Origin: Kalaharituber pfeilii
Taxonomy: Eukaryota > Ascomycota > Pezizomycetes > Pezizales > Pezizaceae
Assembly: GCA_015179045.1 (NCBI GenBank)
Contig: WHUZ01000147.1
Location: 16,745-80,744, forward strand
Reading direction: 5' to 3'
Length of the DNA stretch: 64,000 nucleotides
The notes under the pieces were generated by a model, which was not told where the DNA came from, did no database searches, and saw nothing but the letters and a program-made list of their open reading frames with translations. Of the stretch, positions 10,676 through 21,799 are shown piece by piece (position 1 is the first letter of the stretch; every line of letters begins with the position of its first letter). The translations under genes were made by a program, and so were the position numbers.

Positions 10676-11030
10676 GAACATGTTAAGCACATTAAGCATG
10701 TTGAGCACATTAAGTACGTTGAGCACATTAAGCATGTTAAGTACATTAAGCATGTTGAGCATGTTGAGTGCGCACATGAGATGTAGAGCATATTGGGCAT
10801 ATTAAGTATATTAAGTACTTTAAGCATATTGAGTGCACGTGCATGAGATATAGAACACATTAGACATATTGAGCATGTTGAGCATGTTGAGTGCACATAT
10901 GAGATGTAGGGCACATTAAGCACATTAAGTACTTAGAGCATATTGAGTGCATACACATGAGATGTAGGACATATTTAGTACATTGAAAGTATTGAGCATG
11001 TTGAGCGTATACATGAGATATTGAACATAT
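10676..11030 (-). repeat. satellite of CAYRTTRAG units inside MITE copy 2
   Basis: A 9-bp unit such as CATGTTGAG, CACATTAAG or TACATTAAG is repeated, broken by CATGAGATGTAGAGC segments. It is the reverse complement of the satellite at 3720-4040. Confidence 0.75.
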
Positions 11031-11234
11031 TAGTATTAGTGTGTCCGGTATAGCAAATATTATTTGTATGGAGGCAGGGGGGTACTTGTCTGGAGATTTC
11101 TATCCGGTCCGGAATTGTTAGGGCGTCCGGTATAGCAAGGGCGATTTGTATGGGGAATGGATGTCGCAGAAAGAGGCCATATGGTATAGCAAGGTTTCCG
11201 GTATAGCGAGGTCCGGTATAGCAAGGGTAGACTG

Positions 11235-11806
11235 TAGTATCATAGGTTACAAGTCTGTGATCTTGGTTAGCCGTCACCACCCCGGCCTCCAGCTCCATGT
11301 TGCGAATTCGGACAGACGCGTGTAGCAGAAATTAGCCCTCGAAAGCTTGAAAATCCGAAGCAATTAAAACTAAAATTCAACTAGACAACGCACAGTTGCG
11401 AAAAGACCCAGATCAATGTCTAAGGTAGAGCATCGGCACGTCGACTGCAGGGATTTGTGAAGATCTTCAAAGGAGAAAGGTATTGTATTACTATGTCGGA
11501 TGGTTCAATGGGACAACTAAACCTGAGTTGGCAAAATCTGTTCGTAATTCAAGCAAAGCCTGTTGAGGCCAAGGCGCGCATTGGTAATTTCGTACATAGA
11601 TTTAGTGTATCCCATTGAACCTTCTGTCCAATTGACCCGTCCGATATACTAGTAGTACACCAGTAACGGGCTGTGAGATAAAGAGGGAGCATTCCCACTA
11701 TCAGAGAGTGTGTATTCTGTTGCATTTAGCATAGCACTCTCCATTCTGCATTATCTTGACGCAAAGTGTTCATTGCTGCCTTAAGGTATGCTCGAGCGGA
11801 GAAACA
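11235..11806. other. spacer upstream of the methyltransferase gene
   Basis: No coding signal was seen. It should hold the promoter and 5' UTR of the gene starting at 11807. ATACTAGTAGTACACC and TCCAATTGACCCGTCCGATA stand out but cannot be assigned. Confidence 0.35.
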
Positions 11807-13462
11807 ATGGCACAAAGCGCTCCTATTGAAGTAGACCCTGAATTGGTGAGTTGAATAGTCAAACCTCCGGCAGTGACAGGTACATATGCGAAATAGTGCT
11901 TTTTTTTTTTTTTTTTTTTTTCATTACTCGCGTGCCGCCTGACAGAAATAGTGCTTTGATTTCAAATTGTCAATTGCTAAGCTGATTCGCTGCTTCTTTT
12001 TCTACACAGCTCGAGAACAACAACTCGGATTACGCATCAAGTGGATATGATACAAGCACCGACAGCCTCACATCGTCGGTTTACCAGTATGTGTTTGAGA
12101 ACGGTATGTATGGCCCTCGGGTGGCGCGGAGAAATTGATTTAATGCTGTTCGCTATATTGGAAGGACGAAGGAAGCAGTCCCTAGCAAACTCAAATCCCA
12201 GCTCTCTTGTTGAAATATGTATAAATCTGATGTACTAGTACTTCCGTGCAGGCCGCCGGTACCACGCATATTATGGCGTTGACAAAACTGTGATCCCCAA
12301 CGACGAGGAAGAGCAGAGCCGGCTGGACTTGCACCATGAAATATTCCTGACAATGATGGACGGGAAACTCCATCTTGCCCCGATCGATCCGACGCCACAG
12401 AAGATTCTGGATGTTGGGACGGGAACGGGAATATGGGCGATTGATATGGCGGATATGTATCCATCAGCGGAGGTTCTTGGGACAGATTTAAGGTATTACC
12501 TTGATTGGTGGGAACAGGGGTACCTTAGAGAATAAGGGCTGCGGGGGATGAGGGGTGGTGGGTTGATTAAAATGCTAACCTCTTAATATAATGTGATAGC
12601 CCGATTCAACCTAAATGGGTCCCACCGACTTGGTATTTCCTGGACAGATGCCCCAAACCATGTAGTTCAGTCAAAAGGAATGAGTCTGACGGCTGATCAT
12701 CCTTTAGTCGGTTCGAGGTCGACGACGCTGAGCAAGACTGGGTTTATGCGGATGAGTCTTTCGATTTTATACATATCCGCAACCTCGCCCAGGCGTTCAC
12801 TGATTGGGACAAGGTAATGGCGCAAGTTTGGCGGTATGTGAAACTAGGCACCGGTAGCACTTAACCTCGGTCATTGGAGCTCGCTAAATTTATCCACATT
12901 CCGTTTAACAGATGCATCAAGCCTGGCGGTTGGGTCGAGCTTGCAGAGCTGGGCTGCGAGTGCCTCTGCGACGATGGCTCCGTGCGCCCAGAGATAAAAC
13001 GCTACTTCAGCAAGCTTACCGAAGCTTGTGCCAAGCTTGGGCGCCCTTTCCTACCGGCCCAGAATCCCTCACCGACAGGCTCAACAAAGCCGGGTTTAGG
13101 AAAGTTGCGTCAGAGACGTACAAGCAACCGTCAGGGCCGTGGCCGAAAGACAAGAAGTTGAATAATATTGGCTTGATGACGTTATTGGCCAGTGATACTG
13201 GATATCATGCTTATGGAATGGCCGTGTTTACCAGGATCTTGCATATGGGGAAAGAGGAGGCAGATGAGTTGTGTAAAGGGGCGATTAGATCGGCCAAGAG
13301 TGCAAAAAATCACACCTATTCATTATTGTAAGTGCTGTCATCCTGTGTTATGGAAACACCCACTCTGGATTGAACACAGGGTTTGCTAATCATGGTTGTA
13401 GTTTTGTTGCATATGGGCAGAAACCAGAGGCGGAAGGGGAGACGAATGAGGATGGACACTAA
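11807..13462 (+). CDS. LaeA-like SAM-dependent methyltransferase, seven exons, one frameshift
   Basis: Exons fit at 11807-11845, 12010-12103, 12252-12492, 12600-12632, 12708-12833, 12912-13327 and 13402-13462, all with GT-AG introns of about 74-164 bases. The product has the Rossmann motif I ILDVGTGTGIWAIDMAD, then GTDLSPIQPKWVPP, VDDAEQDW, the KPGGWVELAE strand and a C-terminal GPWPKDK and AYGQKP block. This order is that of fungal LaeA-related methyltransferases, many linked to secondary metabolism or development. Substrate is unknown. Reading changes frame once between about 13045 and 13080 (KLGRPFLPA to ESLTDRLNKAGF) without an intron, so it is either a recent pseudogene or an assembly error. 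The start ATG gives a short acidic N-terminus. No biosynthetic neighbour is present. Confidence 0.85.
11903..11944 (-). mobile_element. 42-bp LINE A tail in intron 1 of the methyltransferase
   Basis: Poly(T) followed by TCATTACTCGCGTGCCGCCTGACA, of which only about 23 bases are not T. GAAATAGTGCTTT is duplicated (11890-11902; 11945-11957). It lengthens intron 1 from about 109 to 164 bases and leaves both splice sites untouched. Confidence 0.9.
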
Positions 13463-13518
13463 TAAGTCTAGTCACGCAGCTAAAGCAATGTCGGGTGGAA
13501 TTTAATGAAGACAGATTT

Positions 13519-13589
13519 TTTTTTTTTTTTTTTTTTTTTTATATCATCGATCGCGTGCCGCCCTAAGGGCTATAGCGATTTTTAGTTAC
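13519..13589 (-). mobile_element. 71-bp LINE A tail just downstream of the methyltransferase gene
   Basis: Poly(T), ATATCATCGATCGCGTGCC and GCCCTAAGGGC, flanked by GAAGACAGATTT (13507-13518; 13590-13601). It lies 57 bases after the stop codon, possibly in the 3' UTR. Confidence 0.9.
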
Positions 13590-13789
13590 GAAGACAGATT
13601 TACAATTGGACAAAGAATGATATACTGTGTTATTTACGATACTTTAATGGTGTAACCTGCAAGAAAATGAATGAGCCATTCATATTTGACTCTTGTGTTA
13701 GCAGACACTCCAAATCCCTTCGTTTTCCTAACTCTAGTCAGTTCAGTACTGGACTTGAAGCGCTGGTTGCGGATGCCAGGTCCCTATAC

Positions 13790-14025
13790 TAGCCGAAAAA
13801 ACCTAAGTATCCGGACAGGGATCGGATCAAGGCATATTATGCTCTATGCAGTATTTGGTATGAACAAGCACATTTTCGTATGGTTGGCTGTGGATGTTCA
13901 TGAGACCACTTCAAATTTATTTCCTGATAGCGTTCAATTTTCATTATGTCAGAAGAATTTGGACAGCTGACCTAATGAAATCCGATAGCTGACCTAATAA
14001 ATTTAGGACTCTACTTCAACATGAT
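13790..14025 (+). repeat. relic of a DNA-transposon end, shared with 20930-21223
   Basis: TTTTCGTATGGTTGG, GATGTTCATGAGACCA, ATGTCAGAAGAATTTGGACA and GCTGACCTAAT recur in reverse complement, with mismatches, at 20935-21110, where the sequence runs on to a pogo-like terminus. Probably two copies of one old element. Confidence 0.55.
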
Positions 14026-14049
14026 AGGTCTTAAGATTCAGAAACTACT

Positions 14050-14147
14050 CTTAGTGGCAGACTTTTTCCAAGGCTATCCCGAGGGCTCTTCCATAGGCTG
14101 TTCCAAGCTATTCTAGAGGCTGTTCGACAGGCTGTTCTGGAGGCTGT
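14050..14147 (+). repeat. AGGCTGTTC-type minisatellite, continuing at 15016
   Basis: Units such as GGAGGCTGTTCN(5-9) repeat up to the half-LINE insertion and resume after it (15016-15090). The insertion target was inside the repeat. Confidence 0.6.
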
Positions 14148-15015
14148 CATCGGCATTTGGGTCGACCGACAACAACCACCTCAGGACGAGCGTTTGGAAG
14201 CGACTCCACAACCACAACGTCCCCCCAGGGAAACCTATATAGATCGAAAGCTCTCAGCGTGCGGAGTCTTTTGATCTAATTTTTATCCTCAAAACCACAA
14301 CCTACAAGTTTCCCCCTCGGGGTGAAATTTTGAGGAAATCTTCAGCTCAACACCTCGTTGCCAATACATCAACCACAACCCGCGGCGCCAAGACCCAATA
14401 GGGAGACTCAAATCGCCACCCTACAACCAATAAGATACCGAAGGGAAAGAATACTGTCCTTCCCCCTCCGGCGAAGACCACCCCCCGACCCGACCTCACC
14501 CACGATAGAATACTAACCCAAGACACACGAGAAGACAGACAAGCCCACCAAGAAGTCCGACAAGTCCCCGCTCCCGCACCGAACCCGATACCACCACCTC
14601 AAAGCGCGGCGTCGTAGTACACGGAATTGCGCTCAGAAAAGACCTGGGAAAAGTGAGGCGATGCTTGGGCACAGCAAACGCGGAACTGGGAAAGAAAGTT
14701 GAAATAAGGTGGTTGAGAAAAAAGACTGTGCTGCTGGAAGAGGGTAAGAAGACCAGCTCAGCCGTGGTGTACTTGGAGGAAGTGACCAACATAGACAGGG
14801 TAAGACTGGGCAGGAAATGGTTGAGGATCTACCCATATGAGCGGGACAGACGATGGAAGTGAAAGACGCTTTGTATGGACATTCCACCCGCATCATGTAA
14901 GAGCACCGCGGGCAACACATGTATTTATTGGTCATTACTTCTCGTTCTTTAATTAAACCCTCGCCATAACCTATGGGTGGCATGCGAGTATTGACATAAA
15001 AAAAAAAAAAAAAAA
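14148..15015 (+). mobile_element. half-LINE: ORF1-only non-autonomous retroelement
   Basis: 868 bases between a perfect duplication TCTGGAGGCTGT (14136-14147; 15016-15027). A 5' region with CTATATAGATCGAAAGCTCT is followed by a coding part ending at 14862 that matches the RNA-binding domain of LINE ORF1 proteins (VVVHGIALRKDLGKVR, IRWLRKKT, KKTSSAVVYL, then a stop). There is no zinc knuckle and no ORF2. The 3' end is the LINE A tail hairpin (ACCT-AT-GGGT variant) and poly(A). Related copies lie at 22625, 24124-25741 (two, inverted) and 33487. Mobilisation in trans by LINE A-type machinery is inferred. Confidence 0.8.
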
Positions 15016-15208
15016 TCTGGAGGCTGTTCCGCATGCCATCCCTCATGCCGTTCCGGAGGCTGTCCCAGAGGCTGTTTCGAGGGCTATTCTCACTCCAATT
15101 ATACTGTATTCCAGGTATTAATCAATATTAATTTATATGAATATGGGTATCATACTACATAATTATTCCCACCACCAGCATTAGAATGGCACAACAATAG
15201 TAGTGAAA

Positions 15209-15659
15209 TCGGCGGATGTAGTTATCTTTTTTTTTTTATATATATATCATTACTCGCATGCCACCTGAAAGGCTATGGCGTAGTTATCGGCAGTTGGTTC
15301 TGAAGGGAGCAGAAGCTTAGCCAAGGGGCTTAAGGTGCAAAGGCGCAATCCACATAGTGGCCCTGAGAGGGGTATATAAGGCCGTCTCAGCCTTAAGAGT
15401 CAGAAACGAGACCAAGACTCACCCGGGAGGTGACGGGTAGATTCCACTATGGCGTGCGAAGAAAGAGCTGGAGCCGGAACATTCGCCCAAGGGAAACTCA
15501 AGTCGATATACCTCGGCACCAAAGCCACGGTAAATGATGCGAAACTAACTGCCATAGGCGAAGCCCTAGACAACACAGAAGGCGAACTCCTCATACTCAC
15601 TGACTCCAACATAGCTATAGCGAAGGTGAGGAAGATCGCCAATGGAGACCCACACACGA
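15209..15659 (+). mobile_element. TATA-bearing module fused to a LINE RNase H fragment, copy A
   Basis: 15209-15448 is nearly identical to 43788-44040 and contains GGGGTATATAAGGCC. It is joined to a partial RNase H domain (15449-15659) with NDAKLTAIGEAL and LLILTDSNIAIAKV but without the TDGS strand. There is no 3' tail; it ends where the Harbinger relic begins. The RNase H part is much more diverged from the 44.0-kb copy than the module is. Confidence 0.65.
15227..15279 (-). mobile_element. 53-bp LINE A tail insertion
   Basis: Poly(T), ATATATATCATTACTCGCAT and GCCACCTGAAAGGC, flanked by GTAGTTATC (15218-15226; 15280-15288). The paralogous module at 43.8 kb lacks it at this site. Confidence 0.9.
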
Positions 15660-15661
15660 GG

Positions 15662-16568
15662 AAGCAGCACAGAAGGTCAGAACAGCCTGATTCATCTGCT
15701 GCGAAAGAAGAACCTCGTAGTCGATTTCGATATAGCTCAGTCCACTTGTATGCAGTTGAATCGTGATGACTTGCTGTATGGCCTGTGGAGGCAAAAATAA
15801 ATCGTCCACTCCAATCACAGACTGCCTGCATGTACCTGAATTAGCTCTGCTATATATCAGTAAGGAGATTGTCATACCTGAAGATTAAACCCATAGATTT
15901 TCTTCCTAGAAAAGTATGATTCATGACTTTCTTGGGTTTATTTCTTAAAACAATCTCCGAGCCATCTAGAAAGCCAACACATGTAGTGAAAACTCTTTCA
16001 TCAGCATCAAGAGGCTGCTTTCTACGGTCCTCAACAGATGGCCACTGGATATACTGTCCTGCATTTGATGCTAACAGCCTTATTGTTCTCCAAGTGTATT
16101 CCCAAACATTACCATAACCAATATTTAGCAAGATACGCTCCCTTTCAGATGTAGTATACCCTCTAAGCATGAATAATACCACTGCGATCTGAATCTTGAT
16201 AGGGCAAGGGGGTATTTTGTTTTATTCTGATGCCAGTAATTAATCTCCTGGTCTGGAAGCACTTCTAGGAGGTTCACAAGCTGTTTAAAACTAGTTCGCT
16301 GCATCCTGAATAAGCACTTGAACGCAGACTCAGGATATTGCTCAATTATAGTATCCAAAACGTCGAAGTTATGACTTCCGGCAGACCCACGCTCTCGTGG
16401 ATAGAGATAACGGTGGTTAGAAACCATGAGATCAAGCATAAGCAAGTCTTCTAAGAGCTCATAGTCATCTTCATCCTCATCTGAATTAAGTAGCATAGAC
16501 ATGGCATGAGTCTCGATTGCTGTCGTTACTACCTGTTCGATTTTGGCTCTCACCGATATGCGGAGCAT
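15662..16568 (-). pseudogene. PIF/Harbinger transposase (HARBI1-like DDE nuclease), 3' truncated
   Basis: Minus-strand reading gives an N-terminal part (start 16568), then a nuclease core with FLDGSEIVLRNKP, FLGRKSMGLI and, across a 52-base GT-AG intron (15877-15826), AVCDWSGRFIFASTG and HDSTAYKWTELY. These match the first two Asp regions of DDE_Tnp_4 nucleases. One frameshift lies in a C run near 16200 (KIQIAVVLFML is in another frame), and the C-terminus with the last catalytic residue is lost at the junction with the LINE fragment. It would have cut and pasted Harbinger DNA; here it is dead. Confidence 0.8.
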
Positions 16569-16734
16569 GTTGATGTTATGGACGTGACGGTAACGTAGGT
16601 TACGCGGGGGACATCAGTGACCCTCCTCTCATTTTGGCTTAGCGGGTTGACAGGGGTTACCTAACGGAACGGAACGTAACGCAAAGCTGATAACCACTAT
16701 TATTTTTGCTGCCCATCCCTATTCTGTTCTGCCA
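16569..16734. other. 5' flank of the Harbinger relic
   Basis: Carries GGTTACCTAACGGAACGGAA-type sequence that may be part of a terminal repeat, but the other end is missing. Confidence 0.3.
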
Positions 16735-16817
16735 AGCATTTTATTCTATAACGGAACCTTGCTATACCGGACGAAAAAGGCCAGATTTTACAGATCCGGT
16801 ATAGCAAGGGAAAACTG
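16735..16817 (-). mobile_element. terminal fragment of the TCCGGTATAGC pogo-type family
   Basis: Reverse complement of the left end of the MITE at 8428: GCCAAGCATTTTATTCTATA, CCTTGCTATACCGGACGA and TCCGGTATAGCAAGG, ending AACTG followed by TA at 16818-16819. No matching second end is nearby. Confidence 0.75.
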
Positions 16818-16819
16818 TA

Positions 16820-17803
16820 TATATAATTTAAGGTGACTACTAGTCTACTGCTACGTACAATCCATGCCAAACAGTGTACTCAAGGTCTTTACCCTGCAAT
16901 TCAGGCATTCTTAGATCCAAGACATAATCTTGATGAAGCTGTATGTCATCTAGTAAGTAGCTTTTCTAATCTAGAATAGACCATGACTAATATATATAAT
17001 AAGGTATGGTACTTCGAAAAGGTCAGTAATAATACTTCATTTGTCCGGAATCGTAGTCACTTTAAGTGTCACTTACTTCTTTATTTCGACAGTACTGGTA
17101 TCGGAGTGTTTTAACAGTCACAAGAGCATATTACAGTATATTCCATTGATATGCTAAAGTATGAATAGCAAGCTGCCTCATCTCCTAATTACGAAGATTC
17201 AGCTTCAGCCAAAGATATAGGGCAATATTTCATGTACTGCATACTTGATAATTATTCAATATATGATTCCTCATCAATATTATTTTTTGTGACTATTTTA
17301 TCTTCTCAAGGCGCCTATTCTGCTTTTACTTATTTATCCTCATTGGCTTCTGGACAAATCTGCATGGGATCCACACTAGCTTGATAGCTTGATAGCTTGG
17401 TAGCTTGCGTAGCGGTTTATTTAAATATTATAATAATAAAAGGAGAGCCCCCCTCCAAAGAGCGGTGCGGCGTGATCAGGAGTGCGATGATAGTGCAGAC
17501 AATCAATCAAACTCAGGATGTTATTGTTCTGCACGCATGCAGAATAGTTCAGGAGAATACCGAAGCAGATACCCAAGTATTGCAGTAGGTGGTCTAGCGG
17601 TGTGGTGTGGGCGTGGGTGTGGACATGGGTTGTACGGAGCAGTAGATTAGCGGTCACCTTAAATTATATATGGCTAGCGTCAGTTATCCCTGCTAATGTC
17701 CAGTCAGAATGCTGACTGGACAGAGACATTTCGGTGGTGATACTCTCATTTGCACCTCTCACGGCTTCAAGATTTGTAGCTAACTTAGTACGCATGTGTT
17801 AAG
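16820..17803. other. no gene recognised
   Basis: AT-rich DNA with a small GCTTGATA repeat at 17380-17405. Overlapping ORFs at 17397-17657 show no domain. Confidence 0.35.
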
Positions 17804-18210
17804 TGTTACGGAGTCTACGATGATGTAGCTAAAGTGAGGGTGTAACTTAGGACAACGCTTGAAGCTTGACCATCTCTCGAAGGCAGAAGACCCTCCTTAT
17901 ATAGCCAGCTCCCCGCGCATGCCCACTGTATGTTCTATTGCTTATGCTATCTATGCTCAACAATCGATATCAATGCTTAACAATCAATAACAATGTCTGA
18001 GGCTGTGCACAACAAGCCTACGCGTACTCTTGCCACTCAGTGGCGCAACTCACTCAACCATGTGCTCCGCTTGTGATACGCTTCCGTGACCCGACCTGTC
18101 AATTGTATTGCCCTGCTGTAGCTATCGGTTGATCAGGCCGAATGGTCACTAGCAGCCTTACGGGTCAACTCAGGTGGATATCCCCAGCATCTCTGGGTAG
18201 GCCCGTGACA
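17804..18210. mobile_element. solo LTR with 5-bp TSD
   Basis: 407 bases starting TGTTACGG and ending CCGTGACA (an 8-bp inverted end with one mismatch), flanked by TTAAG on both sides (17799-17803; 18211-18215). TCCTTATATAGCCAG near 17893 is a plausible U3 TATA box. Family unknown. Formed by recombination between the two LTRs of a lost element. Confidence 0.7.
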
Positions 18211-18340
18211 TTAAGCTCTTAGAACTGCATTGTCAATAGTTTCAGCACGTGTTGATTTCGATATTTTCGATTATTTTTGAGATCGCCCTTATGGATAGTG
18301 GCTTCCTCATGATATTCAGTATATGCGATTAACTTGATGC

Positions 18341-18782
18341 CGAACTACAGACCACTACAAAGGCTGGGACGCCGAGTAGGAACACTCACGGGCTTACTGG
18401 GAGGCAAGGGCTTACGGTCCTGGCAATACAAGCTGGGCAAGTCAGATGGACCAGAATGCAAATGGTGCGGGGAAGAAGAGGAGACCACAGCCCACATACT
18501 GACCAAGTGCCGGACCTGGAACAGTAGATGGCCCGGGGGCAGAGAAGCGCTCCTCAGACCCCCCAGGGGGAGCAAAGAAGGATGGAGACCCACTGATGAC
18601 ACTACTGGGATGGATGGAACAGTGACACTCAAGGGGACCTTTTTTTTTATTTCTTTACTCTCAAGGACCGTTTGCTAGTAACTCTCATGTTTATTTCTTT
18701 ACCTTCTACATCTTGTATATAAATCGCCATAGACCCACGGGCGGCACGCGATCAATGCAATAAAAAAAAAAAAAATAAAAAA
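18341..18782 (+). mobile_element. 5'-truncated LINE A-type copy with 11-bp TSD
   Basis: TAACTTGATGC flanks it at 18330-18340 and 18783-18793. It codes for the ORF2 end (NYRPLQRLGRRVGTLTGLL, CKWCGEEEETTAHILTKC), then a T-rich 3' UTR, tail hairpin and poly(A). Confidence 0.9.
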
Positions 18783-18955
18783 TAACTTGATGCTACAATA
18801 GCTGCTCTTTTCCAGGGAATTATTTCAGGGCCTATGTGAATATTAGTATCTTGCTTTCTTTGATTGAGTTTGATAACTGAGGCTTTACTTACTTTTTTTA
18901 CTTGCTATCCTTGTAATATTATTATTACATATAGAGACCTTGTACTTGTAGTTAT

Positions 18956-20909
18956 GCTAACGGCACTGCAATACCAGGATGAGGCGGTTACCGAGGCGGG
19001 TATGCGGCAATACTCCAAAGCATGGAGGGCCCCCGACGAGAGGAAAAGACTACAGCTGTCGTACCGGCCATTTTTTTTTTTTTTTTCTTTCATTAATCGC
19101 ATGCCGCCCTATGGGCTATGGCGATATTTAAATACATAAAATAAGTGAATTATATGCGTCACTCTCATCTATTCTCCCCGTGCCCATTCCAAGATCTCCC
19201 GTATGTTTACTCCCTTATCAATCTGTCTTATACCTTCCGCCCCCCGCATTTCCTAGCCCACGCCTTGCAGTCTTTCCGTCCATGTTCCCAGTTTTCCGGG
19301 GCCTCCCCGCACCATCGGCATTCCGGTGATTCGGCCTTCCCTATGTGGTATCTCCATTCTTTCAGTCCTTTGTTTCCCAGGATCCCCGCCAGCGTCGAGA
19401 GATACTTCCTCCGGTCGGCGATTTGCAAGGGCCGGTAATTTAAGCCTGCCTGGTTTCTCTCCGTGGCTCGCAGTGCCTTATAGTCTTGTCTTAATCCTGC
19501 TTCTGTTACGGTCTCGTCTTCGTATTGTAGCGCTGTGCCGATTTTGGCCGCCCAGTCTGCCTCCGTGTTCCCTTTCACCTCCTTGTGGCTTTTAACCCAT
19601 ATCACTGCCAGGTCTAGGTCCCCTCTCGCTACTCGGTTCTCCCAACTCTTCCTAACCAATGTGGACGCACCGTCTACCGTGGGTTCCCCTCTTCCTATTC
19701 TCCGAAGTCTTGCTATTGCCGTTTGTGAGTCGGTGACAATCAGCAGCTCGCCTTGTTGTTCCAACGCTTCGCTTATTGCTATCAGCTCGCCGTCGTTCAC
19801 CGTGCTCCTTTGACCCAGGAAGATTGATGTGGATCCCGTCTGATGGTATATTCCTGCTCCCGTGCTTTCTTCGATCCTACTTCCGTCCGTGTACACTCCC
19901 TGCCATCCTTCGTCGATCTCCTTTTCTAGGATTCTCTCCCATTCTCCCCTGTCTAGGTCGCTTGGATGTGTGGGATGAATGTAGATCGGCAAGGGTTCGT
20001 TGTGTCGTAGGTCCCCTCTTAGATACCGGGTATCCTTATCTTCGTGTGTTTTCTCCCCGGGGAATCTCTGTGCGCGTGCCTCCACTCTTTCCCCTTCTCC
20101 CCCGACGAACGTGTGCACCGATTCCAAGTTGATTATCCCTTCAACTATCTGTCTTCTAGTGCCCCAGGGGACTCCGGAGATGTCTCTGGCGACCGTGTAT
20201 TGCCATTTTTCTAGGGACCGTAATTTCGATTCCGCGGGTGCACCCTTCGCGTATTTCTTCCATGCCCAGCTCCCATACGTGGCTATGTTCCTGGCTACGC
20301 TGGTGTACAGTTGTCTTCTTTTGCTCGGGGGTATTCTGGTGAGCCTAGCAGCTACGTTCCAGGCCGCTTTCCCCAGTCTCAGCCTTTTGTCGAAGTGTTC
20401 GTTGTATTTAAGCTCCCAGTCCACCGTCAGCCCCACCAGTCGATAACTTTTCCCTTTCACCAATGTAGGGGGGAGTCTTCCGTACCGGCCATTGGAATAC
20501 CTGGGGAAGAGGCGGAGGGTAGCCACACTCGGAGGCATGCTAGGGAACAAAGGGCTGCGGCAGTGGAGACATCAGATAGGGAAGGACGACTCACCGGAGT
20601 GTAGGTGGTGTGGCAAAGCCCTCGAGAACTTTGAGCACATCATGAATGAGTGTGAGGCTTGGAAGAAAAGACTACCGAGAGGGGAGATGGGGCTGAAGCA
20701 GCCAACGAAAACGGAGGGGGAAGGAGACACGCTGGCGGAGGTGTTAGACTGGACGGCAGAGTAATATCCTTAATTCGTCTATTATGTTATTTTTCGTTCT
20801 CTTTTCTTTTATTTATCTACTAGCTATCCTCCTACACGTCATGTATCTAATTCCTCGCCATAGCCTGTTAGGCGGCATGCGAGTAATGAAATAAAAAAAA
20901 AAAAAAAAC
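18956..20909 (+). mobile_element. LINE A-type copy split by an antisense LINE
   Basis: The two halves (18956-19072 and 20481-20909) together encode the end of RNase H through the zinc motif CRWCGKALENFEHIMNEC to VLDWTAE, stop at 20762. TGTAGTTAT flanks the whole (18947-18955; 20910-20918). The inner copy entered inside the codons for SYRPL. Confidence 0.9.
19073..20480 (-). mobile_element. LINE A-type copy nested antisense, RT thumb to 3' end
   Basis: CGTACCGGCCATT is duplicated at 19060-19072 and 20481-20493. Minus-strand ORF 20550-19228 covers the RT thumb (GLTVDWELKYNEHF), a connection region and RNase H with YTDGSRIEEST, NDGELIAISEAL, LLIVTDSQTAIARL and KGNTEADWAAKIG. The zinc motif starts CRWCGEAPENWEH. 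The coding frame is long and mostly intact, pointing to a recent insertion; the last few codons before the tail are shifted. Confidence 0.9.
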
Positions 20910-20929
20910 TGTAGTTATTCTAGGGTACA

Positions 20930-21223
20930 AACTATTAAAGACGAGGCAAGACCCAAATTCATTATGTCAGCGGTCTGGTGAATTTCATTAGTGAGCTGTC
21001 TGAATACTTCTGACTAATAAAAATTGGACACTATCATGAAATTGTGACTGGTCTCATGGACATCTACAACCAACCATACGGAAATATGCTGCTTCATACC
21101 CTATCTGAATAGTTATTTTTCAGCTACAGGCAACCCTGGCTATAATGAAGGCCAAGAATCCAACCGGGTTCATAATGGCAAGGTTTTCACTATAGCGCGG
21201 TTCGTTATAGCAAGGTCTGGCTG
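20930..21223 (-). mobile_element. pogo/Tc1-like transposon end
   Basis: Ends with TATAGCGCGGTTCGTTATAG and CAAGGTCTGGCTG at 21223, reminiscent of the CAGNC...CTTGCTATA termini elsewhere in the window. The TA expected after it lies on the far side of LINE B (44956-44957). The inner part matches 13790-14025 in reverse complement. Confidence 0.6.
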
Positions 21224-21799
21224 CACACACCTCTACAACCTCCTCGGGCCGCGTCAAACATCACGTGACTGAGGCCGTATCTCGACCTACAGGACAGCCA
21301 GTGACAAGCAGACAACTACAAATGACGCCCCTCGGCCCGATGGTCGCAGGGACCCCCAAATACTTACAAGAAATGATCATTCAGACACCTTCCGCCAAGG
21401 AAACAGCCATCAACGCTCTTAGAACGTTTCCCAGAACCTCTATCAGCCTCCCCAACTTACCTTCAGCTCGCACAGTAATCTCGACGGCGGGGGCACCTCG
21501 AGACCCCATCAGTGGCCTCCCACACCACGAAAATAGGCACCCCCACCAACAGAACGTTGACCAAAGAAAACGCCTCGATCCTAGGAGCCAAAACGACCTG
21601 CCCATCGGCACAATAACGAAGACGGGTCACACATTGGCCATTTCAGACTGATTACATATCATATCTACAAGGAATGACAAGTCACATCCCGATCACCCAA
21701 GACAAGGACAATTTGCTACCCACTATCCGCCATCCACATCCACGAACCACACATACCACTTGCCACCCGGACGCCACAACCACAAATCACCAGGCATCA

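Larger units (their letters stand above)
9997..11234. mobile_element. pogo/Tc1-type MITE, copy 2, with satellite and LINE tail inserted
   Basis: Ends CAGTCTACCC...GGGTAGACTG with TA on both sides (9995-9996; 11235-11236). The left TIR is split by a 62-bp LINE tail. The right 200 bp closely match copy 1 (CCGGTATAGCAAATATTATT, GTATGGRGACAGGGGGGTA). In copy 1 GATGTATT joins AGTATTAG directly; here a 355-bp satellite lies between them. Confidence 0.8.
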
